A DNA stretch of 64,000 nt from assembly GCF_002205895.1 (NCBI RefSeq), contig NZ_NJDE01000002.1, positions 1 to 64,000 of the forward strand. The letters are read 5' to 3'. This document shows, one piece after another, positions 14,688-23,424 of the stretch. The first letter of the stretch is position 1. Every line of letters begins with the position of its first letter. This stretch comes from Saccharibacillus sp. O23 (GTDB lineage Bacteria > Bacillota > Bacilli > Paenibacillales > Paenibacillaceae). Under the pieces are notes generated by a model. That model was given only the letters and a program-made list of their open reading frames with translations. It made no database searches and was not told the DNA's origin. Made by a program: the position numbers and the translations under genes.

Positions 14688-15323
14688 ATGGGCAGCGCAT
14701 TACTCACCTCTTGCGGTTTTATTACCGAAAATATCAAAAATCGATTTCTGGATTCTGTCTCTAAGGAGCGTGATGTCGCGGGATTAAAAGTCTCGATCAT
14801 CACCACGGGATCTCCCGCGAAAGAGAATAACCGTTATGCGCAAAGAGCGATGCAAGACTTTAAAGACATGGGATTTCGGCATATCGATTTTGTGGATATC
14901 GAGTTCGACGACCCGCAGGTTCTCGCAGATCGGGACATTATCTATATCAACGGCGGGAACCCGTTCACTTTGTTGGATCACGCGAGAAAAAGCGGAGCCG
15001 ACGAAGTGATCCGGAAGCTTGCCGCACAACAGGTCGCGATGGTCGGAGTCAGCGCCGGCGCGTTGTTGCTGGGTCCGAATATCAAGATCGTCGATTTGTT
15101 TACGCCGCAGATGAATACCGCCGGTTTGACGGACTTTACGGCATTGGGCGTAACCGATCGGCTTATTTTCCCGCATTACGATCGAGAAGACCTTTTCCAA
15201 GACGGGACTGACGCCACGATCGAAGAAAGAATAACGGCATTCGAACTCAAGGAAAACTGTCGGGTAGCCAGACTGAAGGAAGAAGACTGCCTCTCGATCT
15301 TGATCGATGAAGAGCAAGCCTAG
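14688..15323 (+). CDS. Peptidase E (S51)-like / glutamine-amidotransferase-fold protein
   Basis: 211 residues from ATG 14688 (an ATG at 14613 overlaps the previous gene). IIYINGGNPFTLL (residues 84-96) and VGVSAGALLLGP, with Ser122 as nucleophile, are the family S51 signatures; FPHYDRED carries the later conserved His. Members cleave Asp-Xaa dipeptides or act as cyanophycinases; related Bacillus proteins are called type 1 glutamine amidotransferase-like. No signal peptide, so intracellular. The Shine-Dalgarno sequence is weak (CGGAGA). Stand-alone function is likely. Confidence 0.85.
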   Translation: MGSALLTSCGFITENIKNRFLDSVSKERDVAGLKVSIITTGSPAKENNRYAQRAMQDFKDMGFRHIDFVDIEFDDPQVLADRDIIYINGGNPFTLLDHARKSGADEVIRKLAAQQVAMVGVSAGALLLGPNIKIVDLFTPQMNTAGLTDFTALGVTDRLIFPHYDREDLFQDGTDATIEERITAFELKENCRVARLKEEDCLSILIDEEQA

Positions 15324-15359
15324 CCGACCGTGAATTTTTCGCAGAAAGGAATCGAAGAC

Positions 15360-16076
15360 ATGAAAGTTCGCAAAGGAATATTGAGAACGCCGATCAAACT
15401 GAACCTTCCCTATCGCAACCTGAATCTAGGGCTGATCAAAGAATATTCGATGATCGTTCCGAAAGCCGAGCTTTGCAAATGGAAGCAAGCGGGATGGGCC
15501 GAAGACCGACTATTTACAGATTTCAATTACTATCCTGATCCGGAAGAAACCTTGATTCTGAACAGACCGCAAACGCTGCTTGAACTCGATATCCAAACGC
15601 TCAAAGGAAAACAAATTCTGGGCTACTCTACTCATTTGGGCACCTACGGAATGGGCGGGCCGGGATTCTTCGGCTTGTTAATCGATCGTGACGGGGAACC
15701 GGAGTATCTGGTATATGCGGTATGGTCGTCTGATCAATATACGATGATGGATCATCGAGTGATCGGCTGCCATATTCGTCACAACGCCACCCATCGCCCT
15801 TGGATTTCCCGTTGGACCGGCGAAAGCGAAGAGAATCAATGGGACGAGCTGACGGACCGATTAATAGGAAGCACGATCTCGGAAGTCTCGTTGTCGGAAG
15901 CGCGTTTTGACATCGAGATTATGAATAAAGGACAAACGCACAAATTAACTTTTTATCGATATAGCGAAGAACTGCCTCCGCAGGGGAACGGCGAGCCCAG
16001 AAAACCGGCATTTACCGAAGGGACGATCGGCAGCTATATCGTGTTCTGTCATCGGAATGCTTTATTGCATGTGTAG
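15360..16076 (+). CDS. Conserved hypothetical protein
   Basis: 238 residues from ATG 15360 with AGAAAGGAATCGAAG upstream. Beta-rich protein with STHLGTYGMGGPGFFGLLID, VYAVWSSDQYTMMDHRVIG and HATHRPWISRW-like segments; many conserved-looking Trp, Gly and His residues suggest a family fold rather than noise. No membrane span or signal peptide. Catalytic class not recognised. It starts 37 bases after the S51 peptidase, so co-transcription is likely. Confidence 0.65.
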   Translation: MKVRKGILRTPIKLNLPYRNLNLGLIKEYSMIVPKAELCKWKQAGWAEDRLFTDFNYYPDPEETLILNRPQTLLELDIQTLKGKQILGYSTHLGTYGMGGPGFFGLLIDRDGEPEYLVYAVWSSDQYTMMDHRVIGCHIRHNATHRPWISRWTGESEENQWDELTDRLIGSTISEVSLSEARFDIEIMNKGQTHKLTFYRYSEELPPQGNGEPRKPAFTEGTIGSYIVFCHRNALLHV

Positions 16077-16128
16077 TTGAAAACGGCGCAATAAGATTCG
16101 AGATCATAGGTAGAAAAGGTGGCCGAGA

Positions 16129-16524
16129 ATGTTCGAATTTCACGGATGGGCAGTATTAAGGCATCACACGCATGATACGGAAGATGCCGAGCAAGAACTT
16201 CAAATCGAAAAATTGTTCGATTTTATCGAAGGCGTCGATTCCGAAGGTGTCATTACGCGCAAAATAAGAAACGGGCTCGTATCGTTAGAGATATCCGGAT
16301 TACATAATCATAGGCAGCAATACGTGTTCGATCTGTTCAAAAAGATAGCCGAACTTTTACCGGGATCGTATGGACTGCTGTATATCTATGATGATGAAGA
16401 TATCGGCAAAAACCATGATCATTCGAACGAATTTGTCGTGTTCAAATTGGTTCGAGGCCATCTGATCCAAGAGCAAGATTATTACTTGTCTCCTTATATT
16501 CCAACCGTCGAGGACAATGGGTGA
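16129..16524 (+). CDS. Imm7-type immunity protein
   Basis: 131 residues; AAAAGGTGG precedes ATG 16129. The Imm7 pattern is clear: EFHGWAVLRHHT near the start, then SGLHNHRQQYVFDLFKKIAE, LLPGSYGLLYIYDDEDIG, and DYYLSPYIPTVED at the end. Imm7 proteins are predicted cytoplasmic antidotes of polymorphic toxins. No toxin gene is adjacent, so it is an orphan immunity gene, the second or third such gene in 12 kb. Confidence 0.8.
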   Translation: MFEFHGWAVLRHHTHDTEDAEQELQIEKLFDFIEGVDSEGVITRKIRNGLVSLEISGLHNHRQQYVFDLFKKIAELLPGSYGLLYIYDDEDIGKNHDHSNEFVVFKLVRGHLIQEQDYYLSPYIPTVEDNG

Positions 16525-16658
16525 TACTGAGGGAATGATTCAACAAATCAAAGAGCTCGCGAATAGGAGTTGATCGTAGGCTTTGAAGGTAGAAGTACGA
16601 CGTGTCCATACAATCATTCCTGCTCTTAATAGAAATGAAAGGAGCGAGAATATTTACC

Positions 16659-17366
16659 ATGAATGAGGACTGGCCGTTCGAGGATCCGAAGAACCTAGCC
16701 GTGATCACTACCCGAGGCATTATGGAAAGAAGCGAATCGATCAAATATGTCAGTCATGATGAGGACGATGGGGGCTGGCAGTTCCACAATGGCGAGTCGG
16801 TAGATGAAAAAGAGGCAAGAATCATCAGTTTGCGGCAAGCGACGATACTCGATCCGACTCTGCTGGAATTAGCCGATCTGCCTCTAGGTTGGCTCGCGAT
16901 TAGAGATAACGTGCATGACGAATGGAAAAGAATCAAGAAATCGAATATCGAAGATCAGCACCTGCTGTTTACCCTTTTCCATGACGGAACTCTCCTCGAT
17001 CTTGTTCAACAGGATAAAGATTACTGGATGTCGATCGAGATTCCATATCTGGCCGAGCGGATCGATCCGAATTTCGAACTGTTCCGTATTCGATTGATGC
17101 AGCCGCATGAAATCTTCTATAGCGATATCGAATCCGGCAGGATTACAGAAGATCCGAGCGAGATCAGCCGGATGGAGTTGGAGATCTGGAACACGGATTT
17201 GAAGGAAGGGAAGATCCATATTTTTTGCAGGAATGAAGAGAACAACGATTTCGGATATTTGATCCTTGCAGCCGAGCATATTCAAATCTTCGATCAAGCA
17301 TATAACGCGGTGGAACTAAGCGAACTCAAACGAATCGCCCAAAGCTACTGGGACGAAAAGAAGTAG
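16659..17366 (+). CDS. DUF2185-like N-terminus fused to an unknown domain
   Basis: 235 residues from ATG 16659; AAGGAGCGAG lies 14 bases upstream. Earlier in-frame starts (16602, ATG 16635) are possible but less typical. The first 80 residues (NEDWPFEDPKNLAVITTRGI, YVSHDEDDGGWQFHNGE, ELADLPLGWLAIRD) resemble DUF2185-type domains, usually followed by W-x-R. The remainder (PHEIFYSDIESGRITED, then EIWNTDLKEGKIHIFCRNEE) is unassigned. Cytoplasmic. Possibly another immunity or regulatory protein. The 130 bases upstream contain only short frames. Confidence 0.6.
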   Translation: MNEDWPFEDPKNLAVITTRGIMERSESIKYVSHDEDDGGWQFHNGESVDEKEARIISLRQATILDPTLLELADLPLGWLAIRDNVHDEWKRIKKSNIEDQHLLFTLFHDGTLLDLVQQDKDYWMSIEIPYLAERIDPNFELFRIRLMQPHEIFYSDIESGRITEDPSEISRMELEIWNTDLKEGKIHIFCRNEENNDFGYLILAAEHIQIFDQAYNAVELSELKRIAQSYWDEKK

Positions 17367-17399
17367 AACGCAGGCATCGGCCAATGAGGAGAGAATACG

Positions 17400-18107
17400 A
17401 TGATATTGCAAAAAGTCATACCCAAGATCAACATACAAAAAGAATACCAAGATTTTGTAGATACCTTTATCGACCGAACTCTGAGCGAATTCGGCGATAA
17501 GGTGCACAGCCTCTATATGTGCGGATCGATTCCGCTAGGCACCGCCAGACCGTTCAGCTCGGACGCGGATTTTACTCTGGTATGCGCGAATCCCGCGAAT
17601 ATCGATTACGACAGATTGTCGACGATCAGACAAGAAGTGCTGAACGAATACCCGTTCGTCACCAAGATCGATACGACCGTAAGCTCGATCGAGAACGTGT
17701 TAAACCGGCCGAACGATTGGGGATTCTGGGTGAAGGTCATTTGCATATGCGTGCACGGCGAAGATCTCGGCGAACGAGTTCCTCCGATCGTTGTCTCTCC
17801 GAAATTCATTGTTGAGCTAAACGCAGATACTCCGATGGAATTCGATCGTGCCCGCCGCTCGCTTGCCGAGTCGGGCGATAACGAAGAAGCGAGACACAGA
17901 TCGACGAAAGGATGCTCCAAAAGATTGATGCGCGCGCTGTACTCTTTGACTATGGAAGATACAGGGGTCTGGGAGAACGACATGCTGAAGATGAAAGAAG
18001 CGATATTGACTTACTGCGCGATCGATCCGGCTCTGGTCGAGTACCTGTATGCTTCTTATTTGCATAGCGATGCGCCTACAGAAGAGTTCTTGATCCGCGC
18101 GGATTAA
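17400..18107 (+). CDS. Nucleotidyltransferase (pol-beta fold)
   Basis: 235 residues; AATGAGGAGAGAA precedes ATG 17400. CGSIPLGTARPFSSDADFTL (residues 41-60) is the G-S-x10-D-x-D signature, with Gly42-Ser43 and Asp55/Asp57 as metal ligands; a third acid may be Asp91 in KIDTTV. The helical C-terminal half resembles antibiotic or tRNA-type transferase tails. It transfers a nucleotide to an unknown acceptor; aminoglycoside adenylylation is one possibility, not supported specifically. Single gene. Confidence 0.8.
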   Translation: MILQKVIPKINIQKEYQDFVDTFIDRTLSEFGDKVHSLYMCGSIPLGTARPFSSDADFTLVCANPANIDYDRLSTIRQEVLNEYPFVTKIDTTVSSIENVLNRPNDWGFWVKVICICVHGEDLGERVPPIVVSPKFIVELNADTPMEFDRARRSLAESGDNEEARHRSTKGCSKRLMRALYSLTMEDTGVWENDMLKMKEAILTYCAIDPALVEYLYASYLHSDAPTEEFLIRAD

Positions 18108-18198
18108 GCTTATCGTTATTTCGAAGACGCGCTGCGGACGATGGCCGAAAGACCTGATCCGGCTTCATTCCAATAATCGGATAAAAGGAGAACTTGCG

Positions 18199-19086
18199 AT
18201 GGAATTCAAAACGTATACGGACGTGCATGAGTTTTACCGGGATACTTACGAAGTGCTGATGCGTCATGAAGCGCAGAACATGATTCCGCTGGGGAATCTC
18301 ATCATCGGACATGAAGGCAAAGACAAAACGGATTGGCGCGATCCCGCGAATTGGCTGATGATCGCGATCTCGGACGCCGAAGGCATACGGCTGACCGCAA
18401 TCATGACGCCTCCGCATAATATCACGCTGTACGCCACGGACAACATCTTGAATCCCGAAGCTGTCGACTGCTTGATCGAAGGTCTGGACGGCTTCGAAAT
18501 TCCGGGCGTGACCACCGAAAAAAGCTTGGCCGAATATTTTGCGAAAGAATATAAGCTGCGCAGAGGCCTGACTTACCGGACCGTCATGGATCAACGAATC
18601 TACGAGCTTACGGCGGTAAATCCGGATATTCGGAAGACCGGTACCGTTCGGCTGTTGGACGAAAAGGATATGCACTTTTTCCCTTATTGGGTCGAAGCCT
18701 TTTCCGCAGCGGCGAAGTACGGCCAAACGCAAATGCACATCCCGCAGGACACGGAGCCTTATCTTTACCGCATCGCGTCGAAAAAGCTTTATGTTTTGGA
18801 AAACGATGACGGGATTCCCGTTTCGATGGCCGGGTATACGAGAGAAATGGAGAACGCGATCGGCGTAGCTTTTGTCTATACCCCTCCTTATCAATGCAGA
18901 AAAGGCTACGCGACTTCCGTCGTAGCGCAGGTCAGCCAACTCGCTTTGGAAAAAGGATTCTCTAAATGCGTATTGTATACCGATTTGGCGAACCCCACGT
19001 CCAACAGCATCTACCAGAAAATCGGCTATACGCCGGTCTGCGATTCGCTTCATTTGCAATTCGAACCGATGCCCGCGTCGCATTAG
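18199..19086 (+). CDS. GNAT acetyltransferase, double-domain type
   Basis: 295 residues; AAAAGGAGAAC precedes ATG 18199. The N-terminal half (HEAQNMIPLGNLIIGHEG, WLMIAISDAEGIRLTAIMTP) is the degenerate GNAT-like domain typical of this Bacillus group. The C-terminal half carries the active motif (AFVYTPPYQCRKGYATSVVA) and LYTDLANPTSNSIYQKIGYT. Cytoplasmic acetyl transfer to an unknown amine. Ends 70 bases before the iron-locus promoter and has no obvious terminator. Confidence 0.88.
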   Translation: MEFKTYTDVHEFYRDTYEVLMRHEAQNMIPLGNLIIGHEGKDKTDWRDPANWLMIAISDAEGIRLTAIMTPPHNITLYATDNILNPEAVDCLIEGLDGFEIPGVTTEKSLAEYFAKEYKLRRGLTYRTVMDQRIYELTAVNPDIRKTGTVRLLDEKDMHFFPYWVEAFSAAAKYGQTQMHIPQDTEPYLYRIASKKLYVLENDDGIPVSMAGYTREMENAIGVAFVYTPPYQCRKGYATSVVAQVSQLALEKGFSKCVLYTDLANPTSNSIYQKIGYTPVCDSLHLQFEPMPASH

Positions 19087-19112
19087 TCCCGCCAATATGT
19101 CGCAAAAGTACA

Positions 19113-19142
19113 TGGTCAGGCCGAGCGGGTATTCGCTATACT
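19113..19142 (+). promoter_or_regulatory. Probable promoter of the iron locus
   Basis: TATACT (19137-19142) is a good -10 element. TGGTCA (19113-19118) is a weak -35 at 18-base spacing. Transcription would begin near 19149, just before the Fur box. Confidence 0.45.
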
Positions 19143-19154
19143 CCCTTTATACGC

Positions 19155-19173
19155 GATAATGAAAATCATTATC
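19155..19173. promoter_or_regulatory. Fur box
   Basis: GATAATGAAAATCATTATC differs from the classical 19-base Fur box (GATAATGATAATCATTATC) at one position. It lies 20 bases before the start of the siderophore-binding lipoprotein gene and overlaps or follows the predicted transcription start, so iron-bound Fur would block expression. Confidence 0.9.
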
Positions 19174-19193
19174 ATACATAAGGGGGATTTACC

Positions 19194-20231
19194 ATGCTTA
19201 AAGGAACAAACAAGCAGGCGGCGGGAAGCCGAGGATATGCCGTCTATAGATCGCGAGGATTGATGGGGCTGATGTTGGCGCTCATTCTGATTCTGACGGC
19301 CTGCGGCTCGGGAACGGGTACCAATAACAGCAAGTCCGCCGCGGCGGAGACGACGGAGACTCCCGCGAAGACGGAAACGAACAGCGGAGCTTATCCGGTC
19401 ACGATCAAGCATATGAAAGGCGAACTGGTTCTGAAAGAAAAGCCGAAAACGATCGCCGTGCTCGACGTGAAGTTTCTGGATCAGATGTTGGCCGTCGGCG
19501 AGAAACCGGCAGGCAGCGTGATCGCGGGCGGCAACACCGATTACCCGGAGTATCTGGGCGATCGGACGAGCGGCATGCAAGTTCTGGGTACGCGGGACGA
19601 GCCTAACCTCGAAGCGATCACGGCGCTGAAGCCGGATCTGATCATCATGACCGATTTTCAGGAAGAGCAGTACGAGAACATAAGCAAGATCGCGCCGACG
19701 CTGGTGCTCGATTTCTACGAAGATTGGCGGGACACGTTATCGACGATCGCCAAGATTACGGACAAGCAGAGCGAAGCGGATCAGGTGGTCAGCGCTTACG
19801 AAGAGAAAGTCGCGGGACTGAAAGCGAAGCTGAGCGAGAAATTGGGCGACGAAACGGTAGCCATTATCCGTCCGAGAAAAGAAGGCATTCGCGTGCACGG
19901 CATCGAGCACCGCATCGGCCAAATTCTGTATCAGGATCTGGGTCTGAAAATGCCGGAGATGGTCAAAGGAATCGGCGAAGACGGCTCGGTCGAGATCTCG
20001 ATGGAGACGCTGCCCGACATCGGCGCGGATCGTTACTTCGTACTGTCGGACGAATTGTTTGCCGCGGAAGCGGAAACGCTGGCGAAGAACCCGGTATGGA
20101 AATCGCTGCCCGCGGTCAAAGAAAATCATGCTTACGACGTGAACGCGACGCTCTGGATCGCTTATTACGGCCCGCTCGCGATCAACTTGATCGTGGATCA
20201 AGCGTCGGAAGCGCTGCTCGGATCGAATTGA
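19194..20231 (+). CDS. Iron-siderophore ABC transporter substrate-binding lipoprotein
   Basis: 345 residues; AAGGGGG precedes ATG 19194. Residues 21-37 form a hydrophobic signal ending in the lipobox LTAC (Cys37), so the protein is lipid-anchored outside the membrane. The mature part has the FhuD/FeuA-type two-lobe fold: KTIAVLDVKFLDQMLAVGEK, EAITALKPDLIIMTDFQEEQ and TLWIAYYGPLAINLIVDQAS. It captures a ferric siderophore for an ABC importer. The permease and ATPase genes are not in the window. It is Fur-controlled by the box at 19155 and forms an operon with the FhuF-like gene one base later. Confidence 0.9.
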   Translation: MLKGTNKQAAGSRGYAVYRSRGLMGLMLALILILTACGSGTGTNNSKSAAAETTETPAKTETNSGAYPVTIKHMKGELVLKEKPKTIAVLDVKFLDQMLAVGEKPAGSVIAGGNTDYPEYLGDRTSGMQVLGTRDEPNLEAITALKPDLIIMTDFQEEQYENISKIAPTLVLDFYEDWRDTLSTIAKITDKQSEADQVVSAYEEKVAGLKAKLSEKLGDETVAIIRPRKEGIRVHGIEHRIGQILYQDLGLKMPEMVKGIGEDGSVEISMETLPDIGADRYFVLSDELFAAEAETLAKNPVWKSLPAVKENHAYDVNATLWIAYYGPLAINLIVDQASEALLGSN

Positions 20232-20232
20232 T

Positions 20233-21006
20233 ATGGAACATTATCTCGCTGCGGAGGCATGGAGACGGACGGCGGCCGACCATTCGATTCGGCTCGGCGA
20301 GCCGCCGTCCGACAGCGTCCGCACTATAGCGCTTAGCGAACTGAAGGAAGAAGCGGCATGTCTGGCTTACGTGAGTTGGTTTCGGGACTATATCGATGCG
20401 CCGGACCTGCAAGTCGCCGCTTCGATGCTCGCCAAGCGTCTCGGCTATCTGTGGACCGCGCCGCTGGTGACCGCGCTGACTTTTCATCGTCAGCATGTTT
20501 CTTTGGATTTGCAAAGCAGTTTCCTGTATCATCCTGTGCTCGCCGAGGAAGGGATGACCCGTTTTCCTTTTCTGGCGGTTGGCGAGGTTCGATCCGAACC
20601 GCTTACGGGAAGTCCGGAAGCACGCCGGACGGCGGCGATCGAAGAAATGTTCGCGATGCAGCTTACGCCGATCTTGAAGATGCTCTCCAAGATCGCGCCT
20701 CTTCCGATGAGTATCCTCTGGGAAAATATCATGGTTCGCATCGGCCCGCTGTATCGGATGGAAGAAGAATACGACGCGCGGGAAAAGGAACGGCTTCAAG
20801 CCGACTTTGCATATTTGACGCAGGAAGCGCCGGGCGCGGTGTTCGATCAGCGGAAGAACCCGTTTACCCGCTTCACGACCTGCGAAGACGAGGTTCCGGT
20901 CGCGAGAAGCGAGCGCCTTACCTGCTGCTTCTACTACCGGATGTCGAACGAATACTGCCGAAAATGCCCGAAGATTGACACTGAGAACATTTCTCAACTA
21001 AAATGA
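20233..21006 (+). CDS. FhuF-like ferric-siderophore reductase
   Basis: 257 residues beginning one base after the binding-protein stop. The C-terminus has Cys231-Cys232-x9-Cys242-x2-Cys245, the [2Fe-2S] cysteine set of the FhuF family, which reduces Fe(III) in imported siderophores in the cytoplasm. The spacing between the Cys pair and the third Cys is nine rather than the more usual ten residues. PLPMSILWENIMVRIGPLYR also fits. Co-transcribed with the upstream lipoprotein gene under Fur. No strong ribosome site, which suggests translational coupling. Confidence 0.85.
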   Translation: MEHYLAAEAWRRTAADHSIRLGEPPSDSVRTIALSELKEEAACLAYVSWFRDYIDAPDLQVAASMLAKRLGYLWTAPLVTALTFHRQHVSLDLQSSFLYHPVLAEEGMTRFPFLAVGEVRSEPLTGSPEARRTAAIEEMFAMQLTPILKMLSKIAPLPMSILWENIMVRIGPLYRMEEEYDAREKERLQADFAYLTQEAPGAVFDQRKNPFTRFTTCEDEVPVARSERLTCCFYYRMSNEYCRKCPKIDTENISQLK

Positions 21007-21049
21007 CAACAGCGAGTTACAACGATGCTATCGTCAGGAGTTGAGAAAG

Positions 21050-22792
21050 ATGCCGCTGCAAGAACAAACGAGCCTCTGGAGCGATACGGCGATCAGGATG
21101 CTTGACGGATACAGCGGGACTTTGCAGGCGGGCGAGGTTCTCGGCATGAGCGAAACCGAATCGACGTCGAGTTTGCTGCTGTTGGCGGTAGGCGGGGCAG
21201 GGGAGCTTGCAATGAACGGCGACGTTTGCCGCATTGGAGCTTCTTTTGCTTGTCATGCCGCGCAAGGGACTTCCTTTACGCTGACCTCCAGATCGGACGA
21301 GTTGTATTATATCGCGATCGCGTATCGGGCAGTCTCCATAGTGGGAGCCGCCGGCGATCTGCCTTCGTACCGCAAACACCCGCTGCAAATCTCGTTCGTG
21401 CAGAATATGGCGGCGCAAACGGACTGGGTACGGAACGCGGAGAAGATGATCGCCAAATGGCGGCGCGGGGAAGGCTTGGAATGTTTCCATGCCCACGCGT
21501 TGCTTCAAAGCATGATCTACGAACTGATTATGGAGTACGAATGCGGTCAAGGCGCGGCGGAGTTCGATATGGTGGATACGGTCTCGTCGTATATCTCGTC
21601 GAATTATCGCCGGAATCTGGAACTGAACGAATTGGCGGCCGTCGCCGGATGCAGCGTCAGACAGCTTCAGCGGCGCTTCAAACAGGCCAAGCAGCTCGGA
21701 CCGATGGAGTACGTGATTCAGTTGAGGATGGAGAACGCTTCGCGGATGCTGCGGCATACGGAAGCTTCCGTCGGAGAGATCGCCGATCGGCTCGGTTATC
21801 GCGACATGTATTATTTTAGCCGGGCTTTCAAAAAGCATTACGGCGTCTCGCCGCTGCGCTATCGCTTGGCCGACGTCGCGAAAACGGATGCCGATTACGC
21901 AACCGCTCTGCTGCAAAACGTCACGGCGTCTTCGTACGATTCGGATCGCGGACCGGTCGTCTGCCATATGCGGGGCGAATATGCCGTGACGCGGCCCCCG
22001 GTTCGGATCGCCGTGCTGGACGTTCAGTATGCCGACCATTTGCTCGCGCTGGGATCGTCGCCGGCCGGCAGCGTAGGATCGGGCAGCATGTCGGTCGATT
22101 TTCCCGCTTACATCCGCGAAAAGCTTCAAGGGACCGAACTGCTCGGAACGTACGAATATCCCGATCTGTCCGCCGTAGAGGAATTATCGCCGGATCTGAT
22201 CGTATGCACCGAAGTGCATGATCGGCATTTTGCAAGGTTGAGCGAGATTGCTCCGGTCCTGATGTTCAAGCGCAACGAGAACTGGCAGACGATTCTGCGA
22301 TTGTTCGGCGAACTGACCGGCAAACGGGCGGAAGCCAAACGTATCATCGCGCATTATCATCGCAGAACCGCGCTGCTGTCGGAAGAACTCGCTCCCGTGC
22401 TGGCGGGCCACAGCGTGGCGCTGATCCGTCCGTTGGATTCTCTGATCCGGGTGCATTCCGCCGCTCATCGCACGGGAGCCGTGCTGTACCGGGATCTCGG
22501 TATGCCGGTTCCGTTGTTCGTGGCCGACGCTTCCGATACGGCGTATCATATTTCGGTCGAGCGGCTGCCGGCCGTGCAGGCCAGCCACTATTTTCTGCTG
22601 AGCAACGAAGCGATGCAGGAAGGCATATCGGCCACGGAACGGCGCGTGATCGAGATGCTGGACACGGGGGGCAGCCGGCATGTTCATTCGGTAGACGCGG
22701 CGACATGGATCGGCTGTTACGGACCGACCGGCATTAACGGCATCGTGGATCAGATCGAGCAGGCTTTGTTGGGCGGATCGCGGCCGAGTTAG
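21050..22792 (+). CDS. Btr-like AraC regulator with siderophore-binding domain
   Basis: 580 residues from ATG 21050 (AGGAG nine bases upstream; the in-frame TTG 21041 is too close). Order: cupin-like N-terminal part (1-130), AraC HTH pair at about 174-273 (LELNELAAVAGCSVRQLQRR; VGEIADRLGYRDMYYFSRAF), then a periplasmic-binding-protein domain at about 300-575 without a signal peptide. This is the architecture of B. subtilis Btr, which senses a ferric siderophore in the cytoplasm and activates its importer. The sensor domain is visibly homologous to the lipoprotein at 19194 (shared IAVLDV, PAGS, IRP, YGP motifs). Terminator follows at 22844. Confidence 0.9.
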   Translation: MPLQEQTSLWSDTAIRMLDGYSGTLQAGEVLGMSETESTSSLLLLAVGGAGELAMNGDVCRIGASFACHAAQGTSFTLTSRSDELYYIAIAYRAVSIVGAAGDLPSYRKHPLQISFVQNMAAQTDWVRNAEKMIAKWRRGEGLECFHAHALLQSMIYELIMEYECGQGAAEFDMVDTVSSYISSNYRRNLELNELAAVAGCSVRQLQRRFKQAKQLGPMEYVIQLRMENASRMLRHTEASVGEIADRLGYRDMYYFSRAFKKHYGVSPLRYRLADVAKTDADYATALLQNVTASSYDSDRGPVVCHMRGEYAVTRPPVRIAVLDVQYADHLLALGSSPAGSVGSGSMSVDFPAYIREKLQGTELLGTYEYPDLSAVEELSPDLIVCTEVHDRHFARLSEIAPVLMFKRNENWQTILRLFGELTGKRAEAKRIIAHYHRRTALLSEELAPVLAGHSVALIRPLDSLIRVHSAAHRTGAVLYRDLGMPVPLFVADASDTAYHISVERLPAVQASHYFLLSNEAMQEGISATERRVIEMLDTGGSRHVHSVDAATWIGCYGPTGINGIVDQIEQALLGGSRPS

Positions 22793-22843
22793 GCTTCGAT
22801 TCCGGATCTGTCGGCAAACGAACAGATACGCGCGAATAAACAG

Positions 22844-22878
22844 GACCTTCGGACGAAGATTCGTTCGAAGGTCTTTTT
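22844..22878 (+). terminator. Rho-independent terminator of the iron locus
   Basis: GACCTTCG (22844-22851) pairs with CGAAGGTC (22866-22873). Inner ACGAA/TTCGT extends the stem, and TTTTT follows. Confidence 0.88.
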
Positions 22879-22972
22879 ATCACAAAAAAGCTCCGATTTT
22901 TTGACAAAATGATAAAATGAAGAGAAGCACGTCATAAATCCGGAACGAATCCGTGGATCGGAGGAGTAAGAG

Positions 22973-23398
22973 ACGGGTACGAAATTTGCGAATCTTCACG
23001 TTAAAAGTACCGACCAGACCTTAATCGTCGAAGCGCTCCGGCAGTTGAATCGTCAAACCGACCTGATGCATCCCCGCCTTAATATTCTTGACGCCTACAT
23101 CTATAAACGCGAGAACAAACAGCCGATCGAACCGCGCGAGATAAAAGTGACTTACTACATCGGTCAAAACGAAAAATGGACGAGCGTGCTGAATGAACAT
23201 TTCCAATGGGGCACGATCGAGCAGGTCGGACAGATGCTGTCGACGCTCGTACCCGAGCCGGTTATGACCGTCGGTTTTTTCGCCGTGAACGAATTGGAAA
23301 AGCTGCTCTCTATTCCTCTATGGGTCGATGCCGATTGGGTCGCTATCGATCCGGAACTTGCGGCAAAGTATTCGAAATTGGAGATTAACGTGATGTGA
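22973..23398 (+). CDS. Unknown protein with apparent ACG start
   Basis: About 141 residues if translation begins at ACG 22973. GGAGGAG (22960-22966) lies six bases upstream of that codon, and the frame is open and protein-like from there (GTKFANLHVKSTDQTLIVEA, then LRQLNRQTDL). The first ordinary start, TTG 23045, has no ribosome site and would remove the N-terminal strand-helix unit. Later parts: YYIGQNEKWTSVLNEHFQWG and MTVGFFAVNELEKLLSIPLW. Family unknown. Either ACG is used weakly or the original ATG has mutated. Confidence 0.55.
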   Translation, partial: TGTKFANLHVKSTDQTLIVEALRQLNRQTDLMHPRLNILDAYIYKRENKQPIEPREIKVTYYIGQNEKWTSVLNEHFQWGTIEQVGQMLSTLVPEPVMTVGFFAVNELEKLLSIPLWVDADWVAIDPELAAKYSKLEINVM

Positions 23399-23424
23399 AC
23401 GGATTCTTTTATCAGGAGGTAAGC

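Noticed and set aside
22901-22930. Promoter from TTGACA at 22901
   Set aside because: No acceptable -10 element lies 16-18 bases downstream.
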